From contig NZ_JACJRU010000030.1 in the NCBI RefSeq assembly GCF_014697425.1, positions 1 to 64,000 on the forward strand: a stretch of DNA of 64,000 bases. The letters are read 5' to 3'. The translations under genes and the position numbers were made by a program. The DNA comes from Nostoc sp. FACHB-110 (lineage in GTDB: Bacteria; Cyanobacteriota; Cyanobacteriia; Cyanobacteriales; Nostocaceae). The first letter of the stretch is position 1. Each line of letters begins with the position of its first letter. The notes under the pieces are model-generated. The model saw only the letters and a program-made list of their open reading frames with translations, did not search any database and was not told the origin of the DNA. Of this stretch, positions 43,601-51,160 are shown piece by piece.

Positions 43601-46045
43601 AATAAAGAATTAGAAGTTAAAGTTTACATGGTAGTAAGTACCTATGCTTTACCAGGAAAAGAACATATCAAAGCCACATTTAGCCCATTAATTAAAGGCA
43701 TTCATAGTGGTTTAGAAGTTGGGAATATTACCCATGCTGGATTGACAGTAGTTGCTTATTGTACACAACTATTTCTATCTGGGGAGAATTTAGAATTAGT
43801 TTACCATCGGCAAATTCAATATCTGGATTTACTCAAGAAATTAAAGCAAAAACCTTATTTTAGTTATGTGAGTATTTGGGCACAACTAGTAGAAAATCTT
43901 CAGAGTGGTACATCTACACCATGTTATTTAAATGGAGAAATTTGTAACGAGATAGATATTATCACCTGGTTTGAAGAAACTTCCTACTATCAAGGAATTT
44001 TTGCATCTTACACAGCTAAGGCAATTCTTCTTTATAATTTTGCTGAATACGAGCAAGCCGTTAATTATTTTGCAAAAGCCACTCCTTATCAAAAAGCAAC
44101 TTTAGGCTTAGTACTAGCATCTGCCTATTATTTTTACTATTCAATGGCACTGTTAGCTAATTATATTCACGCTACAGCCGAGCAACAAATTCATATCTTA
44201 GAAAAAGTAGAAGTTAATCAAGCAAAGATAAAGCATTGGACAGATTACGCACCATGTAATTTTCAACATAAATATGAATTAGTCACAGCCGAAATAGCAC
44301 GAATTCACGGACAAATTTTAGTAGCGATGAATTTATATGATTGTGCTATTGCTAATGCTCATGAAAATGGATATATCCAAGAAGCAGCCTTAGCTAATGA
44401 GCGCGCTGCATTGTTTTATTTAGAATTAGGCAAAACTAAAATTGCAAAAACTTACATGACAGAAGCTTATTATGGTTACATTAAATGGGGGGCAATATCG
44501 AAAGTTGCACATTTAGAAAAACTTTACCCTGAACTGATTACTCAAACTCAGATAATAGAGAGAAATACTCCAGAAATCGGTGATAGTTGGTTAAAAGCTG
44601 TCAACGCATCTCCTAGTCTGGCTGTAACTGTTAATAATACTAATAGCATTTACTCTTTAGACTGGGCAACAGTTATGAAAGCCACAGAGGCTATATCTAG
44701 CGAAATTATTTTAGATAACTTATTGAAGAAGTTATTAAATATTGTCTTAGAGAATACTGCAGCCGAAAAAGGATATTTAATTTTAGAACAAGATGGGGAA
44801 TTATGGCTCAAAGCTACTGCTAAAGCCGTTGATAATTCCTTTACAAGGCTTCAATCTCCTGTAGAAAAAAGTCATAAGTATATTCCAGTTTCATTGATTA
44901 ATTATGTGGCGAGAACGCAAAAAAATCTCATTTTAGATGATGCTCATCAAGAAGCGATCGCTATTACAGATCCTTATATCATTCAATATCAACCTAAGTC
45001 AGTTTTATGTACCCCCATTATCTATCAATGTAAATTAATTGGGATATTATATCTAGAAAATAATTTGACTACCCAAGCATTTACAATTACTCGCCAAGAA
45101 ATTCTCAAGCTTTTGACTACACAAGCGGCTATTGCAATTGAAAACGCTAGCCTTTACGCCCGCGAACAAGAAAAATCGCTTCAGTTACAACAATCTCTGC
45201 AAAAACTCCAAAAAACTCAAGCCCAGCTTGTACAAACAGAGAAAATATCTTCCTTGGGGCAATTAGTAGCAGGTGTAGCACACGAAGTCAACAATCCTGT
45301 GAGCTTTATTAGCGGGAATATATCTTATGCTAAACATTACATTACAGATTTAATTAATCATTTATATCTTTATCAGCAAGAATATTCTCATCCTAATTCC
45401 ATCATTCAAAAACATGAAATTAAAATTGAACTAGATTATTTAATTGAAGATTTACCAAAAATGATTGACTCTATGCAATTAGGTATAGACCGGATTAAAG
45501 ATATCATGCAATCTCTCCGTAACTATTCTCGCAATGATGGAGGACAAAAAAGTTTTAGTGATATTCATAAAAGTATAGATACAACATTAATGATTCTGCA
45601 ACATCGTCTAAAACCCACCTCTCAACGTCCGGCTATTCGCGTCATCAAAAACTATGGCGACTTACCACAGGTTTCCTGTTATTTTGGACAACTAAATCAA
45701 GTGTTTATGAATTTTTTGGCAAATGCTATTGATGCCTTAGAAGAATCTAATGTAGGCAAAATATATAAAGAGTTAGAGCAGAAACCAAATATAATTACTA
45801 TCAAAACAGCAGTAGAAAATGAATATGCAGTAATTAGCATTGCCGATAACGGCATTGGCATCTCAGAAGATGTAAAACAGTTAATTTTCAATGCTTTTTT
45901 TACAACTAAAGTTGAAGGTAAAGGTACAGGTTTAGGATTATCTATCAGTCATCAAATTATTACTGAACAACATGGTGGCACTCTTGAGTGTATTTCTGCG
46001 CCTCATCAAGGTACAGAATTTGTGATTCGTTTGCCATTGGAGTAA
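40658..46045 (+). CDS. Ser/Thr kinase - AAA ATPase - GAF - histidine kinase fusion protein
   Basis: A 1795-aa multidomain signalling protein of the HstK type found in heterocystous cyanobacteria. The order is: a protein kinase domain (about 8-270, Lys in VILKILK, catalytic VHKDIKPAN, then ITDFCIAS where DFG is usual); an AAA-type ATPase (about 295-620, Walker A SGYSGVGKSS, Walker B VIFLDDLQWAD); a long helical repeat region (about 700-1300); a GAF domain (about 1345-1500); a coiled coil; and a histidine kinase with H-box GVAHEVNNP (about 1539), N-box FMNFLANAIDALEE and G2-box GKGTGLGLSIS. GTG 40658 has AGAGGA before it. No response regulator is adjacent. Confidence 0.92.
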   Translation: MSAVLRISGYDLQEILHEGVDTIVYRVISQTSQQPVILKILKADYPSLEDIFRLKQEYKIRGNLDHEGVVKVYGLESYENRLVLVSEDFGGISLKQWLATQQPSVLCFLNIAVSLAKTIEYIHQQHIVHKDIKPANIIINPQSQQVKITDFCIASLLNQETPQIINSNHMEGTLAYMSPEQTGRMNRCVDYRSDFYSLGVTFYEILTGKLPFQGNDLLELVHCHIAKQPTAIQDLNSEVPEVLAAIIAKLMAKNAEDRYQTAAGLLADLELCLEQIETSGSVAKFIPGERDRTANFLIPQKLYGREQEVQILLSAFARIAISQSPMELVLVSGYSGVGKSSLVNEVHKPIVHRRGYFIRGKFDQFQRNIPYASLIQAFQSLIQQLLTETNTQVEIWKQKLLSALNNHGQVIIDVIPEVEGIIGKQPSIPQLGSKEAQNRFHQVFQAFIQVFTQSDHPLVIFLDDLQWADSASLDFIQVLMTNSDTQYLLLIGAYRDNEVSNTHPLLKILEEIAQAGTQIHNIVLSPLGINHVQQIVADTLNDAEKTLSLAELLFNKTQGNPFFLTQLLKTLYQDKLLKFDFNQGSWQWDLSQIQATGIVDKNVVELVAGNIAKLPDITQTTLKLAACIGARFSLNILATVSEQRSLVVATALEPALQAGLILPLSHEYSIPLLFGDAELEIIGFDDAQITYRFLHDRVQQAAYSLIPESQKQATHFKIGRLLLQNKTASEIESHIFDIVNQFNYAIDLFCTPEQKDELARYNLIAGHKAKAAVAHEPAVNYLRIARQLLAENSWQLQYQLTLDIYVEGAEAEYLTTNFETAQALSNTVIQKAANLLDKIKVYELIIDMNVAKGQQFLSVEIGLKAIELLGINLVKYQGNVNSLPQLPLLSDLTTFPEMTNPCQLATIRILSKITVPSYQSAPDIYPQVVLTMVNLCLEHGHSPLAAYVYGAYSAFLQSIIGNPAASYRSGQIAFHLLEQYPNKELEVKVYMVVSTYALPGKEHIKATFSPLIKGIHSGLEVGNITHAGLTVVAYCTQLFLSGENLELVYHRQIQYLDLLKKLKQKPYFSYVSIWAQLVENLQSGTSTPCYLNGEICNEIDIITWFEETSYYQGIFASYTAKAILLYNFAEYEQAVNYFAKATPYQKATLGLVLASAYYFYYSMALLANYIHATAEQQIHILEKVEVNQAKIKHWTDYAPCNFQHKYELVTAEIARIHGQILVAMNLYDCAIANAHENGYIQEAALANERAALFYLELGKTKIAKTYMTEAYYGYIKWGAISKVAHLEKLYPELITQTQIIERNTPEIGDSWLKAVNASPSLAVTVNNTNSIYSLDWATVMKATEAISSEIILDNLLKKLLNIVLENTAAEKGYLILEQDGELWLKATAKAVDNSFTRLQSPVEKSHKYIPVSLINYVARTQKNLILDDAHQEAIAITDPYIIQYQPKSVLCTPIIYQCKLIGILYLENNLTTQAFTITRQEILKLLTTQAAIAIENASLYAREQEKSLQLQQSLQKLQKTQAQLVQTEKISSLGQLVAGVAHEVNNPVSFISGNISYAKHYITDLINHLYLYQQEYSHPNSIIQKHEIKIELDYLIEDLPKMIDSMQLGIDRIKDIMQSLRNYSRNDGGQKSFSDIHKSIDTTLMILQHRLKPTSQRPAIRVIKNYGDLPQVSCYFGQLNQVFMNFLANAIDALEESNVGKIYKELEQKPNIITIKTAVENEYAVISIADNGIGISEDVKQLIFNAFFTTKVEGKGTGLGLSISHQIITEQHGGTLECISAPHQGTEFVIRLPLE

Positions 46046-46112
46046 TCTTTTACCGGATACCAGATAAGTTCTACAAGAGCTAGACTAAAAAAAGCTACGA
46101 CAAGATTGAGTA

Positions 46113-46787
46113 ATGCAGTTTGCCCCTCTGTTTCCCTTGATTTACCGCATTCTTCAGCCGAGTTTTTCTCAGTGTCTTTGGCATGGCGATCGCTATTCTA
46201 AAACAATCGCCCTGACTTTTGACGACGGCCCCCATCCCCAATACACACCCCAAGTCTTAAAAGTTTTAGACCGCTATAACATTACAGCCAGTTTTTTTTG
46301 GTTGGGTGCTTGTGTTAATCGTGCGCCAGATGTTGCTAAAGCCGTAAGCACTCGTCACCATTGGATTGGTTTGCATGGTTACGATCATCGTTCTTTTCCT
46401 TTACTTTCTCCTGATCAACTCAAAGAAAGTTTAGAAAAAACCCAAACTGCTATTTACAACAGTTGCAACTTGCTGCCCACACAAGTTCGTGATGTTCGCC
46501 CTCCCAACGGGTTATTTACACCAAAAACTTTACAATTATTCCAGCAATGGAATTATCGCCCGGTGATGTGGAGTGTAGTTCCAGAAGATTGGGTCAGACC
46601 AGGAATTAACACTGTTGTGCAGCGAGTTCTTCAGCAAGTCCAAAATGGTTCATTGATTGTCTTGCATGATGGTGTATGTGGGGGTCAAGACGCAGCTGCA
46701 ACAATAGAAATCTTGATTCCCCAATTGCTACAACAAGGTTATCAGTTTGTCACAGTAGAAAGTTTGTGGCAGCATCAGCTTTCCTAA
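46113..46787 (+). CDS. Polysaccharide deacetylase (NodB homology)
   Basis: A 224-aa carbohydrate esterase family 4 protein that probably removes acetyl groups from peptidoglycan or chitin-like polymers. The motifs appear in order: TFDDGPHPQYTP (catalytic and metal Asp), HGYDH (metal HxxxH), RPPNGLFTP, WSVVPEDW and LIVLHDG. The N-terminus is hydrophobic but not a classical signal peptide. The start is ATG 46113, 67 bp after the large kinase gene on the same strand, so co-transcription is possible. Confidence 0.88.
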   Translation: MQFAPLFPLIYRILQPSFSQCLWHGDRYSKTIALTFDDGPHPQYTPQVLKVLDRYNITASFFWLGACVNRAPDVAKAVSTRHHWIGLHGYDHRSFPLLSPDQLKESLEKTQTAIYNSCNLLPTQVRDVRPPNGLFTPKTLQLFQQWNYRPVMWSVVPEDWVRPGINTVVQRVLQQVQNGSLIVLHDGVCGGQDAAATIEILIPQLLQQGYQFVTVESLWQHQLS

Positions 46788-46885
46788 ATAGGCCGTCTTG
46801 TATTTATCGGCAGGAAAATAAACCCACAGTCCCTTAGCAGAAATAGGAACTGTAGGTAATTCAGTATATTTACGGTATCGCTATG

Positions 46886-47230
46886 TTAGCTACTTGTAGC
46901 TTTGGGCTGTTGAACTAATTCACCCTCAGGACTAGTAACTGAGGGAGGTTCCTCAGTACCCAAAAGTTGATGTATTTCATTTATCGAATTTGGTTTAGCT
47001 ACAATAGGAGCCTCTGATGGTTCATTCACATACTCTATTAGGTCTTCTACTTGGCAATCTAATGCCTTACAAAACCTAATAATTCTTTCAATATGGTCTG
47101 TTCCAGTTCTGCCGCTTTCCCAGTTTTGAATAGTGCTTTCAGTCACGCCGACAAGACGCGATAGTTCAAGCTGGGTTAGCCCTGCTCTCTCTCGAAGCAA
47201 AGCGATCCTCGGTTTTGGCTTATGTTTCAC
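46886..47230 (-). CDS. XRE-family transcriptional regulator
   Basis: A 114-aa protein with a Cro/C1-type helix-turn-helix at about residues 8-65 (LRERAGLTQLELSRLVGVTE then STIQNWESGR). A proline-rich, probably flexible C-terminal tail of about 45 residues follows. It should bind DNA as a repressor; the target is unknown. Convergent with the deacetylase gene. Start ATG 47230. Confidence 0.83.
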   Translation of the reverse strand: MKHKPKPRIALLRERAGLTQLELSRLVGVTESTIQNWESGRTGTDHIERIIRFCKALDCQVEDLIEYVNEPSEAPIVAKPNSINEIHQLLGTEEPPSVTSPEGELVQQPKATSS

Positions 47231-47399
47231 AGCTACAGCACATTTATCTTAATCTATAGTCGTAGATCCTAGCACCAAAAAAAACCTGCGCCTAGAAATT
47301 ACTTAAAAAAACTTAGTTTTCACTCATCATGGTGAAAAAATAGGGGCTAAAGGTTAGAGAAGAGAGTTTTTCTTTGGTAAAATTGCTGCGTAAATATAC

Positions 47400-47421
47400 T
47401 AGCCTCTAACCTCTAGCCTCT
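47400..47421. repeat. Heptanucleotide repeat
   Basis: AGCCTCT AACCTCT AGCCTCT in tandem, just after the stop of the PIN gene on the minus strand. Confidence 0.75.
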
Positions 47422-47434
47422 GACTATTGACTAA

Positions 47435-47875
47435 TTACACCTTATGTAATTGTCTTTCTAATTTTGCGCGCAACCACAAGTCTGATACTGACCAAACCCA
47501 TAGCTGATTGGGTGCTTGAGCAAAATCTTCTGGTTTATGGGTAACGATCGCATCCAAAACTTGATCGGTGACACAAACTAACTCCACAGCCGATTCAAAA
47601 TCTCTCAAAGGTAAAGAACGTGCTGTTTGTAGCATGTGTTGATCGACAATACAAATTTTGATTTTTTCTTGTAACCACTCAATTACCATTGCCGCAATTT
47701 GAGTATTTTGTAAGCGACTGGTATACGCAGCGATTTTTTGCCAGCCAATATCAGTTAAATAAATATGTATTGAGGGATGCTCAGTATCTAGTAATTCCCT
47801 GACATCTTTAGTTAATTTGTGGCGATTCATCAACGCATCTAAAATTAAGTCGGCATCAACTAAAATCCTGAACAC
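47435..47875 (-). CDS. PIN-domain protein
   Basis: A 146-aa protein with a PIN-like RNase fold: the N-terminal acidic motif LVDADLILDAL, a mid-protein ESAVELVC and a C-terminal CVTDQVLDAIVTHKPEDF supply the usual Asp/Glu positions. Most short PIN proteins are VapC toxins, but no antitoxin-sized gene precedes it within the 530-bp upstream spacer. It may therefore be an orphan or a non-toxin PIN protein. Start ATG 47875. Confidence 0.72.
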   Translation of the reverse strand: MFRILVDADLILDALMNRHKLTKDVRELLDTEHPSIHIYLTDIGWQKIAAYTSRLQNTQIAAMVIEWLQEKIKICIVDQHMLQTARSLPLRDFESAVELVCVTDQVLDAIVTHKPEDFAQAPNQLWVWSVSDLWLRAKLERQLHKV

Positions 47876-48409
47876 TTTTAACTCCCGTTTTGGACTGGAT
47901 GAATGCAGGTAATAAGGTTTGGATAAAGCTTTAAATTGAGTTTGTTAAAAATGAAGCTTTGTGAGCGCCGAGGTGTTGTGTGGTTGGCCTGCGATCGCTG
48001 TCTTGAATAGTCAAATTTATATCAATATAAGTACACATTAGCTACAGCAGTTACTTTACATAATTAAATACAAGCCAACCCAAAGTAATTTCAGATTTGA
48101 TGTGCCACTTTGGGATGCAAAACATTAGGCTTGATACAGCGTCAATCTGGGAATAATACAGGTATAGTAGGAACCTCGCTTTGGGGCGGGGTGTAGGGTG
48201 TGGGGTGTAGGGGAAAATATAGATCCAACAACCACCTTTGTCACAAGCTCCGTCTTCACACTCAGCCACTCCTAATACCCTACACCCTATTTTTTGAACA
48301 ATAGAGGCTTGATGGTACAAGCCTCTAGATTGATCTATGGGGTTAATCGAAAATCTAAAATTGTTTGACGGAACTGAGTCTCCTTAGTTCCTGATTTCCA
48401 GCTTTTTCT
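47876..48409. other. Repeat-rich intergenic region
   Basis: 534 bp with no credible gene. The first 300 bp are unremarkable AT-rich sequence with one HIP1 site. The rest holds GGTGTAGGGTGTGGGGTGTAG and complementary CCCTACACCC repeats (about 48195-48295), plus a TAGAGGCTT/AAGCCTCTA hairpin (48302-48327). An open frame on the minus strand over these repeats is not a gene. Confidence 0.65.
48370..48391 (-). terminator. Possible terminator after mltA
   Basis: GGAACTGAG (48370-48378) pairs with CTTAGTTCC (48383-48391) with one mismatch and a 4-nt loop, 19 bp past the mltA stop on the minus strand. The following sequence is only moderately T-rich. Confidence 0.4.
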
Positions 48410-49666
48410 CTATGGTGTTGGCTTGAGTAATAGATAAAACAATTGACCATTACTGACTGTCACACCTGCCCGATCGCCTGCTGTTTTTCCAGTGCCTAAA
48501 AAATAATCGACTCTCCCCGCGCCTTTAATTGCCCCACCCGTATCTTGATCAAGCACATATCTGCTAACAATCTGATGTTCCAAGCTACCGTTAGCAGCGA
48601 CAAAGGGAAAAGCCGCACGAATCAACGCCAAAGCACCAGGAGGCATGAGAGATTTATCGGTAGCGATTGAGCGTTCAGGGGTGAGTGGTACATTAATAGA
48701 ACCTTGGGCTGGTGCGCCGTGGTTTTCTTGAAAAAAGACAAAGCTAGGATCGCGTGGAATATAAATATTTAATTCTTGTGGATGCTTTTGAAAATAGTCG
48801 AGGATAATTGGCATTGTCATCCCCTGCAGGGGTAATTTGCCATCATTAGCTAGTTCTCGTCCAATGCTTTTGTAGTTATAAGCGGTATTACCTGCGTAGC
48901 CAATGCTCGTGAAAGTTCCATCGGTTAGCTGAAGTTTGGCCGAACCTTGAATTTGAATCATATATGGTTCGAGGCGATCGCTAAACCAAAATAATTCTGC
49001 GCCTTTTAATTTGCCTTTGTCACCTTGTAAGCCGTCTGCGCCTTCCAATTCTAGGCGCGTAGGATGAGGCTGAGGCCAATTGTTAAAATCGCTTGGTAAT
49101 TGATACACAGGATAGCGAAATTCTCCTGTTTTGACGCGACTAGCAATATATAGTGGTTCATAATAAGCAGTAAATAAAACTGTGCCTTTTTGGTCTTTAC
49201 CTACTGATTGATAGTAAACAAATTCTTTTTCTATAGCTGCATGAAGTTCTGTGGCAGATTGAGAATTAATTAAGAGTTCGCGGAATCTTGTTAAACTTTT
49301 GATAACGCGATCGCGCGTAATTTCTTTGACTGGGTAGTTCTGATAAGCGACAACAGCTTGAGAAGTTTGGAGATATTTTAAGCTGCGGTCAATGGATGTT
49401 ACTAATGCTTTTTTTTGGGTTAAATTACTGTTGTCTGGTTGGTAGATAACTTGATCTAAACAAGATAAGTCAGTTTGACAACAAGTAATGGGTAATCTTT
49501 GGATGAGTGGTGCTGTGTTGCTGGGTAAGGACTCTGAGAGATTCCACTTACTGATTTGACACTCTACTTGGCTCAGTTCCCGATTGCCTAATTGTGGTGT
49601 CTGCACCATGAAAACAAATAGGATGATGGGTATATTGATGCTGATAGTGGCTAATTTGTCTCTCAT
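48410..49666 (-). CDS. mltA: Lytic murein transglycosylase A
   Basis: A 418-aa enzyme that cleaves peptidoglycan glycan strands. The N-terminal hydrophobic segment (ISINIPIILFVFMV) acts as signal peptide or anchor. The MltA domain is marked by TAYYEPLYIASRVK, QIQGSAKLQLTDG and YNYKSIGREL. A C-terminal 3D domain follows (QDTGGAIKGAGRVDYFLGTG), with the three family aspartates. The length is typical. Start ATG 49666. Confidence 0.9.
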   Translation of the reverse strand: MRDKLATISINIPIILFVFMVQTPQLGNRELSQVECQISKWNLSESLPSNTAPLIQRLPITCCQTDLSCLDQVIYQPDNSNLTQKKALVTSIDRSLKYLQTSQAVVAYQNYPVKEITRDRVIKSLTRFRELLINSQSATELHAAIEKEFVYYQSVGKDQKGTVLFTAYYEPLYIASRVKTGEFRYPVYQLPSDFNNWPQPHPTRLELEGADGLQGDKGKLKGAELFWFSDRLEPYMIQIQGSAKLQLTDGTFTSIGYAGNTAYNYKSIGRELANDGKLPLQGMTMPIILDYFQKHPQELNIYIPRDPSFVFFQENHGAPAQGSINVPLTPERSIATDKSLMPPGALALIRAAFPFVAANGSLEHQIVSRYVLDQDTGGAIKGAGRVDYFLGTGKTAGDRAGVTVSNGQLFYLLLKPTP

Positions 49667-49750
49667 CCAAAAAATTGATCTAGCAAGTGATACCTAGGTT
49701 AGAACATTTAAATCTGTTCCCTGTTCCCCAGCCCTATTCCCTGTCACCTG

Positions 49751-51073
49751 CTATTCATTCATATTGCGATAGGTAGCAACAGCAGAAGGCGAAATCCGGT
49801 TGAGATAACGGAATATCCAGTACTTGAAAATTGTATCTAAAATTACCGGGAATGTAGCAATAAATAAGAAGATAAAATCTCGGTTAGCAGGTAAGCCCCA
49901 ATGACGAGATACACCTTCTAAAATGACTTCCCAACCGTGGGGTGAGTGGAAACCGACAAATACATCGGTAAACAAAATGATGATAAATGCCTTAGCACTG
50001 TCACTGAGTCCATAGACTACATTATCAAAGAATTCTTTGAGGACTGCGATCGCTGGTTTACTTACCAGTAAAAACCAAATAAAAGCCACAACAGAAATTA
50101 TATCTGCCACAACATTTTTAATGGCGTTGGTGCTTTCACTGCGAAATTCCTCGGCAATTTCCTGCGCCTTTTCTTTGAGGCGGTTTTCGATTTCTTCGGT
50201 TGAGATAGGAGGCGCATTAACAATCAAATTCTCAAATCTGATTTTTTCTTCAAATCTGTGTAACTGTTCTAGGGCTTCTTCTTCCATTTCACCATTTAAA
50301 AACACTGCTGCCTCAGTAGGTCTAAAATGGTTAATTACTGGGCTGAAAGCAAATTTAGATAGTTGATGGGTTAATAAAGGTATGATAATCAGGAACAGTA
50401 TAAATCTGATAGATATAATTGTTCTTCTTTGTGCCTGACGAAAGTTTTGTACAACATCTTGCTCAGAATTAGGGTCTAGTTCAGTTTGTAAACGGCTGAT
50501 AGTACTTAAAATTGAACGGGGCAATATACCTGTTGTATCAGCTTTGCCACGAGGTTTTGGCCTTGGTCTGGGAATTGATTCTAAATTTTTGATTGATAAT
50601 GATACAGGTGATGGTGGCAAATTTGTGTTGTCAGCTTTGACTATTGATGGTTGCTCAACTACATCAGAAATTGGTTCAATATCAACTATTGTGTATTTTG
50701 ATATGACTTCATCAATGAATCTTAGCTTTTCTAAAGTTAGGGCTGGACTAGGATATTCTATACCTGCTTTGCGAGCCGCTTTTTGATTAGATTCATTAGA
50801 AAACCAACGGCTAGCTCGAAACTCAGTCAGCCGCATTCTGGCTATTTTTAATTGTTTTCGCAAATCTATTTCAAAATAGTCCATCATGCTGCTGCTATAG
50901 CCGCTAGTGATAGCATCTATCCGCTTACCATTGAAATGTTCATCTTCTAGAGCTTTAATGTGTAGAGCTGCTTTATAAGCTTCATCAAGAGAACGCTGTG
51001 GTGTGAGCAAATACCAACGGTAAGCAGCCAGCAAGTAAGAGTAAATTTTTTGACCAAAACCAGAATTGTTCAT
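49751..51073 (-). CDS. pxcA: Proton extrusion protein PxcA
   Basis: A 440-aa inner-envelope membrane protein of the PxcA/CotA family (CemA in plastids), needed for light-induced proton extrusion and indirectly for inorganic carbon uptake. The long soluble N-terminus is followed by four membrane helices in the last 230 residues, with the family block FHSPHGWEVILEG and the C-terminal FPVILDTIFKYWIFRYLNR. ATG 51073 is chosen over TTG 51082. Divergent from the helicase-like gene. Confidence 0.93.
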   Translation of the reverse strand: MNNSGFGQKIYSYLLAAYRWYLLTPQRSLDEAYKAALHIKALEDEHFNGKRIDAITSGYSSSMMDYFEIDLRKQLKIARMRLTEFRASRWFSNESNQKAARKAGIEYPSPALTLEKLRFIDEVISKYTIVDIEPISDVVEQPSIVKADNTNLPPSPVSLSIKNLESIPRPRPKPRGKADTTGILPRSILSTISRLQTELDPNSEQDVVQNFRQAQRRTIISIRFILFLIIIPLLTHQLSKFAFSPVINHFRPTEAAVFLNGEMEEEALEQLHRFEEKIRFENLIVNAPPISTEEIENRLKEKAQEIAEEFRSESTNAIKNVVADIISVVAFIWFLLVSKPAIAVLKEFFDNVVYGLSDSAKAFIIILFTDVFVGFHSPHGWEVILEGVSRHWGLPANRDFIFLFIATFPVILDTIFKYWIFRYLNRISPSAVATYRNMNE

Positions 51074-51160
51074 CGGAGGCAATCATCCAGCCTTATTTAG
51101 TAATTCTTAACCCTAAATTAACGCAACAGGTATACTAACAAATCTATAAGGAGAAAGTTT

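Noticed and set aside
48051..48320. 89-aa minus-strand open frame
   Set aside because: Covers CCCTACACCC/GGGTGTAGGG repeats and a hairpin; no ribosome site and no protein-like composition.
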